The translations under genes were made by a program, and so were the position numbers. A stretch of 7,535 nt of DNA from an uncultured Victivallales bacterium (GTDB lineage Bacteria > Verrucomicrobiota > Lentisphaeria > Oligosphaerales > JAFGRS01): the NCBI GenBank assembly GCA_903834675.1, contig CAILKC010000578.1, positions 1 to 7,535 on the forward strand, written 5' to 3'. This document shows, one piece after another, positions 1 through 6,692 of the stretch. Below the pieces are notes generated by a model that worked only from the letters and a program-made list of their open reading frames with translations, made no database searches and had not been told where the DNA came from. Numbering within the stretch: the first letter of the stretch is position 1; each line of letters starts with the position of its first letter.

Positions 1-153
1 ACCGTATCTCCACCAGACGGCGGTGGCGGCCCACCGTATCTCCACCAGACGGCGGTGGCGGCCCAGCGCATCTCCACCAGACGGCGGTGGCGGCCCAGCG
101 CATCTCCACCAGACGGCGGTGGCGGCCCACCGCATCTCCCCCAGACGGCGGTG
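1..153. repeat. 32-bp tandem repeat array (about 4.8 units, open at the left edge)
   Basis: Units begin at 1, 33, 65, 97 and 129 with no spacers; the last unit decays after about 25 bases. Units 1 and 2 are identical, and units 3 and 4 are identical. The two pairs differ only at unit positions 2 and 5, and the partial unit differs from the first type at positions 5 and 12. Each full unit contains CCACC-agacggc-GGTGG, a 5-bp stem with a 7-base loop. The 32-bp period is not a multiple of three, so reading frame shifts from unit to unit, which argues against a coding repeat. The array may extend beyond the window. It looks like a minisatellite or a REP-like palindromic array upstream of the sugar operon. 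Function unknown. Confidence 0.9.
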
Positions 154-216
154 TGGGCTTACGCCTGGCGCGGCGGATGGGTATGGCTATGGTTGTTCGG
201 CGGGCGGTGACGGCGG

Positions 217-1785
217 GTGCCGCCAGCGCTATCCGCTCAGCAGAATGGGTCCATCGCAGTGAATGACGAGAGCAGCACAACCAGCCTCGGCCTGGCTCTG
301 GAGATGCGCGGGGTGCGCAAGGCTTTCACGGGGACGCTGGCCGTCGACGGGGTGGACTTCAGCGTCCAGGCTGGCGAGGTGCATGCGCTGGTGGGTGAGA
401 ATGGCGCGGGCAAGTCGACCTTGATGAAGATCATCGCGGGCGCGCTGCCTGATTACGAGGGCGAGGTGCGCATCAATGGGCTGCCGGTGCGCCTGAGTTC
501 GCCGGCCGTGGCGCGGCAGTACGGCATTGGGATGATCTACCAGGAGCTGAGCCTGGCGGGTCCGGTGAGCGTAGCGGAGAACATTCTGGCCGGGCGTCTG
601 CCGGTGCGGGCGGGGGTGGGGCTGGATCGGCGGCGGTTGAGGGCCCTGGCGCAGGCGGCTCTGGAGCGGGTCGGGTTGACGGTCGACCCCGCTCGGTTGG
701 TGGAGGATCTCAGTCAGCACGAAGCCCAGTTGGTCGAGATTGCCAAGGTGCTGCATGGGCGCCCCTGCATCCTGGTGCTGGACGAACCCACCTCGGCCCT
801 TTCGCGCGAGGAGGTCGAGAGGTTGTTCGGCATCATTCGTCGGCTGCGGCGCGAGGGCCTGGCGCTGGTTTACATCTCGCACCATCTGCCGGAGATCTTC
901 CAGATTGCCGACCGGGTGACGGTGTTGCGCGACGGTCGGCGCATCGCCACCTGCGCCATCGGCGAGGTGACCCCCGAGAGGCTGATTGAGTTGATGGTCG
1001 GTCGCGCTGCGGCCGTGCTCCGCCACCCGGCCGCGCAGCGCGCTGACGGGGCGGTGCGCCTGCGGGGCTCGCGGCTGAGCCGGCAGGGCTTTTTCCATGA
1101 TATCTCCTTCGCGGTCCGGGCGGGCGAGGTGCTTGGCATTGGCGGGCTGTCCGGCGCCGGCCGCACGGAGTTGGCGCGGGCCGTCGTGGGCCTGGACCGG
1201 CTCGACGAGGGCAGTCTTGAACTGGACGGGCGACCCTTCCGGCCGCGGGACCTGGCCGAGGCCATTCGCAGCGGCGTGGCGTATCTCACCGAAGACCGGA
1301 AACGGCAGGGCTTGGCGTTGCGGCTGACCACGGCGGAGAACATTGTGGCCGCCATCCTGCCGCGTCTGTCCCGTTACGGCCTGTTTCGAGCGAGCGCTGG
1401 CGCGGCCACGGTGCAAACGCTCACGGCCGCGTTGCAGGTGCATCCGGCGGAGGGCTCGGCGCTGGCCTGGAGTCTCTCCGGCGGTAATCAGCAGAAGGTG
1501 TTGCTGGCCAAGTGGCTGGCGGTAGGTCCGCGGGTGCTCATTCTGGACGAACCAACGCGCGGTGTGGACATTGGCGCCAAGGTGGTGATTCACGAAGCCA
1601 TCGAGCGCCTGGCCGCGACGGGGACAGCCATCATCCTGATCTCCTCCGACCTGCCCGAACTGCTGGGGCTGTCCGCTCGTATCCTGGTGCTGCGCCGGGG
1701 CCGGGTGGCGCGTGAGCTGGCGCGGCCCGAGTTCAGCGAGGAAACGTTGTTGCTGGTGGCCGGCGGCGGAGGTGCGCATGGCTGA
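217..1785 (+). CDS. Sugar ABC transporter, two-domain ATP-binding protein (RbsA/RhaT-like)
   Basis: This cytoplasmic ATPase powers a CUT2 monosaccharide importer; both nucleotide-binding domains lie in one 522-residue chain, the usual RbsA/RhaT size. Domain 1 has Walker A GENGAGKST (60-68), Q-loop Q109, a degenerate signature LSQHE (165-169), Walker B ILVLDEP (185-191) and switch region SHHL (221-224). Domain 2 has the family's degenerate Walker A GLSGAGRTE (310-318; Arg where Lys is usual), the TEDRK motif (358-362), an intact signature LSGGNQQK (420-427) and Walker B LILDEPTRG (441-449). Its switch region is ISSDLPE, lacking the histidine, as is usual in this family. The GTG at 217 has GGTGA at 206-210, six bases upstream, and is preferred; GTG 259 and ATG 304 have poorer ribosome sites. 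It is the first gene of the operon and overlaps the first permease by 8 nt. Rhamnose specificity is inferred from the mutarotase gene downstream, not from this protein. Confidence 0.95.
   Translation: MPPALSAQQNGSIAVNDESSTTSLGLALEMRGVRKAFTGTLAVDGVDFSVQAGEVHALVGENGAGKSTLMKIIAGALPDYEGEVRINGLPVRLSSPAVARQYGIGMIYQELSLAGPVSVAENILAGRLPVRAGVGLDRRRLRALAQAALERVGLTVDPARLVEDLSQHEAQLVEIAKVLHGRPCILVLDEPTSALSREEVERLFGIIRRLRREGLALVYISHHLPEIFQIADRVTVLRDGRRIATCAIGEVTPERLIELMVGRAAAVLRHPAAQRADGAVRLRGSRLSRQGFFHDISFAVRAGEVLGIGGLSGAGRTELARAVVGLDRLDEGSLELDGRPFRPRDLAEAIRSGVAYLTEDRKRQGLALRLTTAENIVAAILPRLSRYGLFRASAGAATVQTLTAALQVHPAEGSALAWSLSGGNQQKVLLAKWLAVGPRVLILDEPTRGVDIGAKVVIHEAIERLAATGTAIILISSDLPELLGLSARILVLRRGRVARELARPEFSEETLLLVAGGGGAHG
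1768..1773 (+). promoter_or_regulatory. Ribosome binding site of the first permease
   Basis: GGAGGT lies inside the end of the ATPase gene, four bases before ATG 1778. It decides the permease start there rather than at the upstream in-frame GTG at 1712, whose extra 22 codons do not look like a permease N-terminus. Confidence 0.7.
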
Positions 1786-2776
1786 TGGCCGGCAGCGTCT
1801 GTTCAGCCGCGGCGCCTGGGTCGCCAGTCGGCTTGGCGTCTACGTCGTGGTCCTGGCGCTGGGAGTGACGGGGGCTCTGGTCAGCCCGCGCTTTCTGACG
1901 GCCACCAATCTGCTGAACGTGGTGGACAGCGTGACGCTGCTCGGGATCGTGGTGACGGGCGTGGCCTTCGTCACGTACTCTGGCCACTACGCCGACCTCT
2001 CGGTGCCCACCACCATGGCCTTTGCCGGGGTGGTCGCGGTCGAGTTGCTGCGCTGCGGGTTCGGCGTTGCTCTGGTGGCTGGACTGGGTGTGGGACTGGC
2101 CACCGGACTGATCAATGCCGTGGTGATCGGCCGCTGGCGGGCCAATCCGATCATCTGGACGCTGGCCATGTCGTATGTGACCAAGGGCCTGATGCGCTGG
2201 CTTTGGCTCAACCGGCAGATTTACCCCGAGGTGAAGAGCGGCGAGACGGGTGCCGGGCACCTGTTCATCCAGCTCTACCGGGGCGAGGTACTGGGCCAGA
2301 TCACGTTGCCGTTGCTGGTGCTGGCGGCGCTGGCCGTCGGGGCGCAGTTTGTGCTGCGGCGCACGGTCTTCGGTCAGCAGCTCAAGCTGGTGGGGGCGAA
2401 CCTCGAGGCCGCCCGGCTCAGCGGCGTGCGCACCGCGCGCACGGTCGGGATCGCCTTTGTGCTCTCGGCGCTGGCGGCTGCGGTGGCGGGCCTCTTCATC
2501 ACCTCCCTCGCCAAAGTCGGGGCGTACTACAATGGCGAGGGTTACGATTTCGATGCGGTCACCGCCATCGTCCTGGGCGGCATGACCCTTTCCGGCGGGC
2601 GGGGCGACATCGTCGGGGCTCTGGGTGGGGTGCTGGTCATCGGTCTGATGAGCAATCTGATGACCCTGCTGGGGATCGATACCTTCTCACAGCGGATCAT
2701 CAAGGGGATCGTTTTCATTGCCGCGGTCGGGATCAGTGCCGCGCTGCTGCGGAGACTGGGGCGTGACGATGTCTAA
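1778..2776 (+). CDS. Sugar ABC transporter permease 1 (BPD_transp_2 family)
   Basis: Integral inner-membrane subunit of 332 residues, a normal length for the RbsC/RhaP-type family. It has many hydrophobic segments; the clearest by eye are near 20-36, 52-66, 78-116, 177-193, 222-243, 260-298 and 307-324. Family motifs are ADLSVPTTMAFAG (72-84, the usual DLSVG region), NPIIWTLAMSYVTKG (123-137), VGANLEAARLSG (205-216, the cytoplasmic loop expected to touch the ATPase) and LGGMTLSGGRGD (266-277). The start at 1778 is set by the GGAGGT site. The gene overlaps the ATPase by 8 nt and the second permease by 8 nt, suggesting translational coupling. It differs strongly from permease 2, so the channel is probably a heterodimer, as in RhaP/RhaQ systems. 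Substrate specificity cannot be read from the sequence. Confidence 0.93.
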   Translation: MADGRQRLFSRGAWVASRLGVYVVVLALGVTGALVSPRFLTATNLLNVVDSVTLLGIVVTGVAFVTYSGHYADLSVPTTMAFAGVVAVELLRCGFGVALVAGLGVGLATGLINAVVIGRWRANPIIWTLAMSYVTKGLMRWLWLNRQIYPEVKSGETGAGHLFIQLYRGEVLGQITLPLLVLAALAVGAQFVLRRTVFGQQLKLVGANLEAARLSGVRTARTVGIAFVLSALAAAVAGLFITSLAKVGAYYNGEGYDFDAVTAIVLGGMTLSGGRGDIVGALGGVLVIGLMSNLMTLLGIDTFSQRIIKGIVFIAAVGISAALLRRLGRDDV

Positions 2777-3809
2777 GCCACGTCTTCAAGGCGTGTTACA
2801 GTGGGTGGGTGAACAGCGCATCTACCTGCTGTTCTGCGCCACGTTGCTGGTCATGTCGCTGTGGGCGCCGAAGTTTCTGAACCTCTACAACCTAACCATC
2901 ATCGCCAAGTCGATGAGCCTGAACGCGCTGGTGGCCGCCGGCTTCACCGTGGTGATGATCTGCGGTGAGTTGGACTTGTCGGTGAGCTCGACGCTGACGC
3001 TGGGAGCGATGCTGGTGATCGGCTTGCGGCCGACGCTGGGCTGGGGCGGTAGCTTCCTGGTCGCTCTGGGCTCCGGCATGCTGGTCGGCTGGCTCAATGG
3101 CGTCCTGGTCACCAAGGCGCGCATCCACTCGTTCATCGCCACGCTGGGGACCATGACCGTGGCGCAGGGCGTCATCTACATGTATAGCCACGGCTCTTCG
3201 GTCAGCGTCACGGGGGCTGGCGACTTCGCCCTGGCCGATTTTCTGGAGACGCCGTGGCTGCCGATGCTGCCGCCGCGGGTGCTGGTGACGGTGGGGTTGG
3301 TGGCGGTGATTCAGTGGTTTCTGTCCTGCACGCGGCCGGGGCGTAACCTCTACCTGGTCGGCGGCAGCAAGGAGACAGCCTGGCTGGCGGGGTTGAACCC
3401 GCACACCTACGTCACCGCGGCCTTTGTGCTTTCCGGTTTCACCGCGGCGCTGGGTGGGGCGCTGTTTGCCATGGGCATCAGTTCGGCCACCACCGACTTG
3501 GGCGTGAGCGCGCTGATGGATGTGATCAGCGCGACGATTATCGGCGGCACGGCCATGTCTGGCGGCCGTGGCAGTGCGGTGCGCAGCGCCCTCGCGGTGT
3601 TGACGTTTGCCGTTATGTTTAACGGGTTTAACCGGCTCGGCTTCGGCAGCGAACTCCGCATCTTTGTGGCCGGGCTGGTGCTGGCGGTGGTGGTGTTGCA
3701 CGAGGCCTGGAGCCGACACCGGCACGAGCAACGGCGCGGGCGCCGGGCCGACCTGATGGCGGAGTTGGAGCTAGGCCGCGGTACACCTGACGGAGGACAA
3801 GCAGGATGA
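2769..3809 (+). CDS. Sugar ABC transporter permease 2 (BPD_transp_2 family)
   Basis: Second integral-membrane subunit, 346 residues. Its family motifs are more canonical than in permease 1: CGELDLSVSS (65-74), FIATLGTMTVAQGV (122-135), VGGSKETAWLAGL (197-209, the ATPase-contact loop) and IGGTAMSGGRGS (258-269). Hydrophobic segments lie near 18-31, 50-66, 73-86, 94-116, 122-138, 170-186, 214-236, 250-262, 271-285 and 296-311. After the last membrane segment there is a basic, then acidic, hydrophilic tail of about 35 residues that looks cytoplasmic. ATG 2769 is chosen because it overlaps the previous gene by 8 nt and has GGGG seven bases upstream; the in-frame GTG at 2718 would add 17 unlikely residues. 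Its stop overlaps the binding-protein start as ATGA. Likely the RhaQ-like partner of permease 1. Confidence 0.93.
   Translation: MSKPRLQGVLQWVGEQRIYLLFCATLLVMSLWAPKFLNLYNLTIIAKSMSLNALVAAGFTVVMICGELDLSVSSTLTLGAMLVIGLRPTLGWGGSFLVALGSGMLVGWLNGVLVTKARIHSFIATLGTMTVAQGVIYMYSHGSSVSVTGAGDFALADFLETPWLPMLPPRVLVTVGLVAVIQWFLSCTRPGRNLYLVGGSKETAWLAGLNPHTYVTAAFVLSGFTAALGGALFAMGISSATTDLGVSALMDVISATIIGGTAMSGGRGSAVRSALAVLTFAVMFNGFNRLGFGSELRIFVAGLVLAVVVLHEAWSRHRHEQRRGRRADLMAELELGRGTPDGGQAG
3792..3797 (+). promoter_or_regulatory. Ribosome binding site of the substrate-binding protein
   Basis: GGAGGA sits eight bases before ATG 3806, near-ideal spacing. It is the best-placed strong ribosome site in the operon, which suits a binding protein that is usually needed in excess over the membrane subunits. 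Confidence 0.75.
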
Positions 3810-5020
3810 AACGATTCGCGCTGTCTCGGGTCGCGGGCGCCCTCGTGCTGGTGCTGGCGGGAGGGTGCGGGCCGAAGTCGGCCGCACCGGTGGCGCCGGC
3901 GTCAGCGTCAGCGGCGGCGCCGACCGCGGGCGCCGTCTCCACCCTGCAGCAGTCTCTGGCTGTCGACCTGTCCGGCCTGAAGTCGGCCGACGGGCAGCCT
4001 TTGCTGCTGGCGTTGGAGAAGAAGACGCCGCCGCCGCGCCCCGCCGATCCGGCGGCCCTGCCCGAGACCGATCCGCTGCACTGGTACGACATGGAGTACG
4101 CCGGCTGGAGCGCCGCCAAGGAGAACATTCCGCCGTCACCGAAGGATGGCGCCATCGGCAAGCACGTCATCACCATCATCAACGGCGATCACCCTTACCT
4201 GACGGCCTACAGTGCCGGCATGCGCAAGGTCGCCGAGGCCTACCGCCTGGAGCTACGGGTGCTGTCGCCGAACTGGAAGGTGGACGTCCAGAACCAGATG
4301 CTGGACGAAGCGATCAACGATCGGCCGGACCTGATCATCCTGATTCCGCTCGACGCCAAGGTGGCCGTGCAGCAGGTGCGCAAGGTCAATCAGGCTGGCG
4401 TGCCGATCATCCTCAGTAACATGCACCCCGACAACGAGGCCATGAAGTTCGCCATCGGCTGGACCGGCCCCGATGACTGGGGCCAGTTCCGGATGCTGGC
4501 ACGTGCCTGGGCCGACAAGCTCGGCAAACAGGGCGGAGTCTGCTACGTGCGCCACGCGCCCGGCGGCTCCCCCTTCTTCGCTCGCACCTTCGCCCCCATC
4601 TCCGAACTCACGGGCTACGCCCCTGGGATCAAGGTCCTCGACCTGCAGGCGCCCGGCTTCGAAGCCGCCAAGACCCAGCAGGTCGTCGCCGACTGGATCA
4701 CGCGCTTTGGCGCGGAGCTGAAGGGCATCTGCGCCGCCGATGATTCGGCCCAGGCTATCGGCATCATCGAGGCCTGCCGGAAGGCCGGTCGCAGCGACAT
4801 CGTGGTCATCGCCGCGGGCAACAGCAAGATCGGCATGGATGCGGTCAAGGCCGGCAGCCTCCAGGCCATCACTTACCAGTCCGCTGAAGCCGATGGCGCC
4901 GTCGCCCTCAAAGCCGCCGCAGACTGGTTCAACGGCGCTGAACTGGAGCCCGTGCGTTACCTGCCCAAACACGTGATCACGTCGGCCGACGTGGACCAGT
5001 ATATGCCGGCGCAGTGGTGA
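3806..5020 (+). CDS. Sugar ABC transporter substrate-binding lipoprotein (Peripla_BP_4, type I fold)
   Basis: Exported receptor that captures the sugar and delivers it to the permeases. Residues 1-21 form a lipoprotein signal: basic start MKRFALSR, hydrophobic core, then LAGGC with Cys21 as likely lipidation site; Ala at -3 is less usual than Leu. An Ala/Pro/Ser-rich linker follows (about 22-45), then a stretch to about 118 that is not obviously part of the binding domain. The type I periplasmic-binding fold begins at VITIINGDHPYL (121-132) and includes PDLIILIPLD (174-183), AGVPIILSNM (197-206), GICAADDSAQAIGI (307-320) and DIVVIAAGNS (331-340). At 404 residues it is longer than the roughly 310-350 usual for RbsB/RhaS proteins because of the N-terminal stretch. 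It is the fourth gene and overlaps permease 2 by 4 nt; binding-protein genes more often come first. Specificity is inferred as L-rhamnose or a related deoxysugar from rhaM. Confidence 0.93.
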   Translation: MKRFALSRVAGALVLVLAGGCGPKSAAPVAPASASAAAPTAGAVSTLQQSLAVDLSGLKSADGQPLLLALEKKTPPPRPADPAALPETDPLHWYDMEYAGWSAAKENIPPSPKDGAIGKHVITIINGDHPYLTAYSAGMRKVAEAYRLELRVLSPNWKVDVQNQMLDEAINDRPDLIILIPLDAKVAVQQVRKVNQAGVPIILSNMHPDNEAMKFAIGWTGPDDWGQFRMLARAWADKLGKQGGVCYVRHAPGGSPFFARTFAPISELTGYAPGIKVLDLQAPGFEAAKTQQVVADWITRFGAELKGICAADDSAQAIGIIEACRKAGRSDIVVIAAGNSKIGMDAVKAGSLQAITYQSAEADGAVALKAAADWFNGAELEPVRYLPKHVITSADVDQYMPAQW

Positions 5021-5028
5021 GGTCCCCC

Positions 5029-6231
5029 ATGAGTATGTTTGAGACCACGGGCAAGAGTCAAGGCCAGAGCCGCCGCAACGCCAACACGCGGCGTAAGCTG
5101 GAGCGGATGCGCCAGACCTTGCGCCACGAAGAACCGGACCGCGTCCCCATCAGCGACTTCTTCTGGGGTGGTTTCACCCGGCGTTGGGCGGCGGACCTGG
5201 GCCTGCCGCCGGACGCTAATCCCTACTACCACTACGATCTGGACTGGATCGCGACCGTGCCGAATCTCGATCCCTGGATCCGGCCTTTCGAGACCCTGCG
5301 CGAGAGCCAGGATGAGGTCGTGGTCAAGACCGGTTTTGGCGCCATCATGCACAAGGTCTTTGCGCTGCCGATGCCGGAGATGGTGGCCTGGGAAATCGCC
5401 GAGTTCGAGCAGCTCGAGCGGGCCGTTTTCGATGATCCCGGCGACCGGCGCCGGTTCCATAGCGCGGGCGACAGCCAGATCCTCGGGGTCGGCGACGGCT
5501 TTCAACGGAACTCGCCGGCGTGGATCGACACGGTGCGCTCGCTGCACCCCGACTTCCCCGTGTTCGGCAGCATCATCGAGGTCTCCGAGTGCCTGACCCG
5601 ACTGGTCGGGCAAGCCAATGCCATGTTGTGGACCGGCCTCTATCCGGAGCAGATGGGGCAGGTGGCGAACCGCCTGGGCGAGTTCTATCTCGAGTGTGCC
5701 AAGGCCGAGATGGCCGCCGGGCGCGGCCTGCTGGACGGCTTCGTGATCTGGGGCGACGTGGCCTACCAGGCGGGCACCTTCACCTCGCCGGCCTACTGGC
5801 GCGAGTACTACAAGCCCTGGGTGGCACGCATCACCGCGGCAGCCCATGAGCAGGGCCTGCCGGTGATCTACCATGGCTGCGGCAAGATTCATGCCCTGCT
5901 CGACGACTTCATCGAGATCGGCGTCGATGCGCTTAACCCGCTCGAGGTCAAGGCCGGCATGGATGCGGTGGACTTGCGCCGTCGCTACGGCCAGCGCCTG
6001 GGCCTCTGCGGTAACAGCGATATGCAGGTCTGGGAGACCGGTGACCCGGCCCGCATCCGTCGGGAGGTGCTGCGCAAGCTCAACGCGGCGCGTGGCGGCG
6101 GCTACATCTTCCAGTCTGATCACTCGGTCTCCAGCGCCGTCTCCGGTCAGACCTACGACGCCATCGTCAAACTGGTGCGCGAGGTCGGGCGCTACCCCCT
6201 GGAACTGGGCGAGTACACCGAGGAGATCTGA
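5029..6231 (+). CDS. Uroporphyrinogen decarboxylase-like (UroD/MtaA superfamily) protein
   Basis: A 400-residue UroD-superfamily TIM-barrel protein. Seen: the N-terminal signature HEEPDRVP (33-40), WGDVAYQAG (241-249), PAYWREYYKPW (254-264), YHGCG (281-285), IGVDALNPLEVKAGMD (297-312), GLCGNSD (325-331) and GYIFQSDHSV (358-367). His282-X-Cys284 matches the His-X-Cys zinc-ligand pair of MtaA/CmuA corrinoid methyltransferases. The more distal third Cys of that family is not evident; Cys327 or His365 could substitute. True HemE is shorter and lacks this element, so haem synthesis is unlikely. ATG 5029 is preferred: TGAGGT (5018-5023) lies five bases before it, whereas ATG 5035 is eleven bases away and GTG 5014 overlaps the previous gene. 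It sits 8 nt after the binding protein and 1 nt before rhaM, so it belongs to the sugar operon. Reaction unknown; methyl transfer from a methylated sugar is a hypothesis only. Confidence 0.9.
   Translation: MSMFETTGKSQGQSRRNANTRRKLERMRQTLRHEEPDRVPISDFFWGGFTRRWAADLGLPPDANPYYHYDLDWIATVPNLDPWIRPFETLRESQDEVVVKTGFGAIMHKVFALPMPEMVAWEIAEFEQLERAVFDDPGDRRRFHSAGDSQILGVGDGFQRNSPAWIDTVRSLHPDFPVFGSIIEVSECLTRLVGQANAMLWTGLYPEQMGQVANRLGEFYLECAKAEMAAGRGLLDGFVIWGDVAYQAGTFTSPAYWREYYKPWVARITAAAHEQGLPVIYHGCGKIHALLDDFIEIGVDALNPLEVKAGMDAVDLRRRYGQRLGLCGNSDMQVWETGDPARIRREVLRKLNAARGGGYIFQSDHSVSSAVSGQTYDAIVKLVREVGRYPLELGEYTEEI
6220..6225 (+). promoter_or_regulatory. Ribosome binding site of the mutarotase gene
   Basis: GAGGAG lies within the last codons of the UroD-like gene, seven bases before GTG 6233. 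It supports a GTG start one base after the preceding stop codon. Confidence 0.65.
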
Positions 6232-6232
6232 C

Positions 6233-6571
6233 GTGAAACGCTACGGTATGGTACTCGGGCTCAAGGCCGACAAGATCGCCGAGTACAAACGCCTGCACAC
6301 CGCCGTCTGGCCGGAAGTCCTGCGCCAGATCGCGGCCTGCAACCTGCGCAACTACACCCTCTACCTGCGCCGCCTGCCCGATGGTAAGTACTACCTGTTC
6401 AGCACCTTCGAGTACGTCGGGGTGGACCTCGCCGCCGACCTGGCGGCGATGGCGGCGGACCCGGCCACGCAGCGCTGGTGGGCCCTGTGCATGCCCTTCC
6501 AGGAGCCGCTTCCGGATCGCGCCGAGGGCGAATGGTGGGCCAGCATGGAAGAGGTCTTCCACTGCGATTGA
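6233..6571 (+). CDS. rhaM: L-rhamnose mutarotase (RhaM/RhaU family)
   Basis: A 112-residue cytoplasmic enzyme, close to the 104 residues of E. coli RhaM, that interconverts the alpha and beta anomers of L-rhamnose after uptake. The recognisable pattern is EYKRLHTAVWPE (17-28), matching the family's EYxxRHxxIWPE element: Tyr18 and His22 fall at the same positions as the E. coli active-site residues. NYTLYL (40-45), the TQRWW motif (79-83) and the C-terminal MEEVF (105-109) also match. The start is GTG 6233 with GAGGAG seven bases upstream; longer in-frame extensions would run into the UroD-like gene in another frame. It is the last gene of the operon. In Rhizobium leguminosarum a rhamnose ABC transporter operon likewise carries a mutarotase gene (rhaU), which is the main reason to assign this importer to rhamnose. 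The same family could act on other 6-deoxysugars. Confidence 0.9.
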   Translation: MKRYGMVLGLKADKIAEYKRLHTAVWPEVLRQIAACNLRNYTLYLRRLPDGKYYLFSTFEYVGVDLAADLAAMAADPATQRWWALCMPFQEPLPDRAEGEWWASMEEVFHCD

Positions 6572-6572
6572 G

Positions 6573-6586
6573 GCGCCCGGCGGCGC
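6573..6586. repeat. Short hairpin directly after rhaM
   Basis: GCGCC (6573-6577) and GGCGC (6582-6586) pair around a 4-base loop, starting two bases after the rhaM stop codon. The following bases are only weakly T-rich (GGTTCGTT). It could help end transcription or protect the operon's mRNA 3' end, but it is not a textbook intrinsic terminator. Confidence 0.5.
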
Positions 6587-6597
6587 GGTTCGTTGTC

Positions 6598-6611
6598 CCG
6601 GCTTCAGCCGG
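6598..6611. repeat. Palindromic hairpin CCGGC-ttca-GCCGG
   Basis: A perfect 5-bp stem (6598-6602 with 6607-6611) closes a four-base loop. Palindromes of this CCGGC...GCCGG kind occur as dispersed intergenic repeats in many G+C-rich genomes, so this may be one copy of such a family. That is inference, as no second genome location can be seen here. Confidence 0.55.
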
Positions 6612-6629
6612 TCCCAGCCCGGGGGGATT

Positions 6630-6675
6630 CCGGCTTCCGCCCTGCGGGCGGCCCAGCCTGGGGCTGGAAAGCCGG
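6630..6675. repeat. Branched inverted repeat: outer stem enclosing two perfect hairpins
   Basis: The outer stem CCGGCTT (6630-6636) pairs with AAGCCGG (6669-6675). Inside it are two perfect 6-bp hairpins side by side: CCGCCC-tgc-GGGCGG (6637-6651) and CCAGCC-tgg-GGCTGG (6653-6667). Almost every base is paired, giving a compact three-way-junction shape on either strand. Candidates are a non-autonomous mobile palindrome (REP/MITE-like), a structured mRNA tail, or a bidirectional terminator without a T-tract. No transposase is present in the window. Confidence 0.65.
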
Positions 6676-6692
6676 TACACCGAGCCCTGTCC

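Noticed and set aside
1..153. CRISPR array
   Set aside because: The repeats abut directly with no spacers, and the units are tandem copies of each other.
23..262. Small protein encoded across the tandem repeats
   Set aside because: The 32-bp period moves through all three frames, the reading frame is open only because the repeat lacks stops, and the frame runs into the ATPase gene.
229..1779. 516-residue antisense reading frame opposite the ATPase
   Set aside because: The translation is Gln/Arg/His/Pro-rich with no recognisable domain, as expected of the complement of a G+C-rich gene; the sense strand carries all the ABC motifs.
4957..6123. 388-residue antisense reading frame opposite the UroD-like gene
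   Set aside because: It is low-complexity with no motif, and it is fully covered by a sense gene with clear family signatures.
5029..6231. Genuine HemE uroporphyrinogen III decarboxylase
   Set aside because: The protein is longer than HemE, has the His-X-Cys element of the methyltransferase branch and sits in a sugar transport operon without other haem genes.
6573..6675. Classical intrinsic terminator for the sugar operon
   Set aside because: Stable stems are present, but none is followed by a run of T residues on either strand, so I list them as inverted repeats only.
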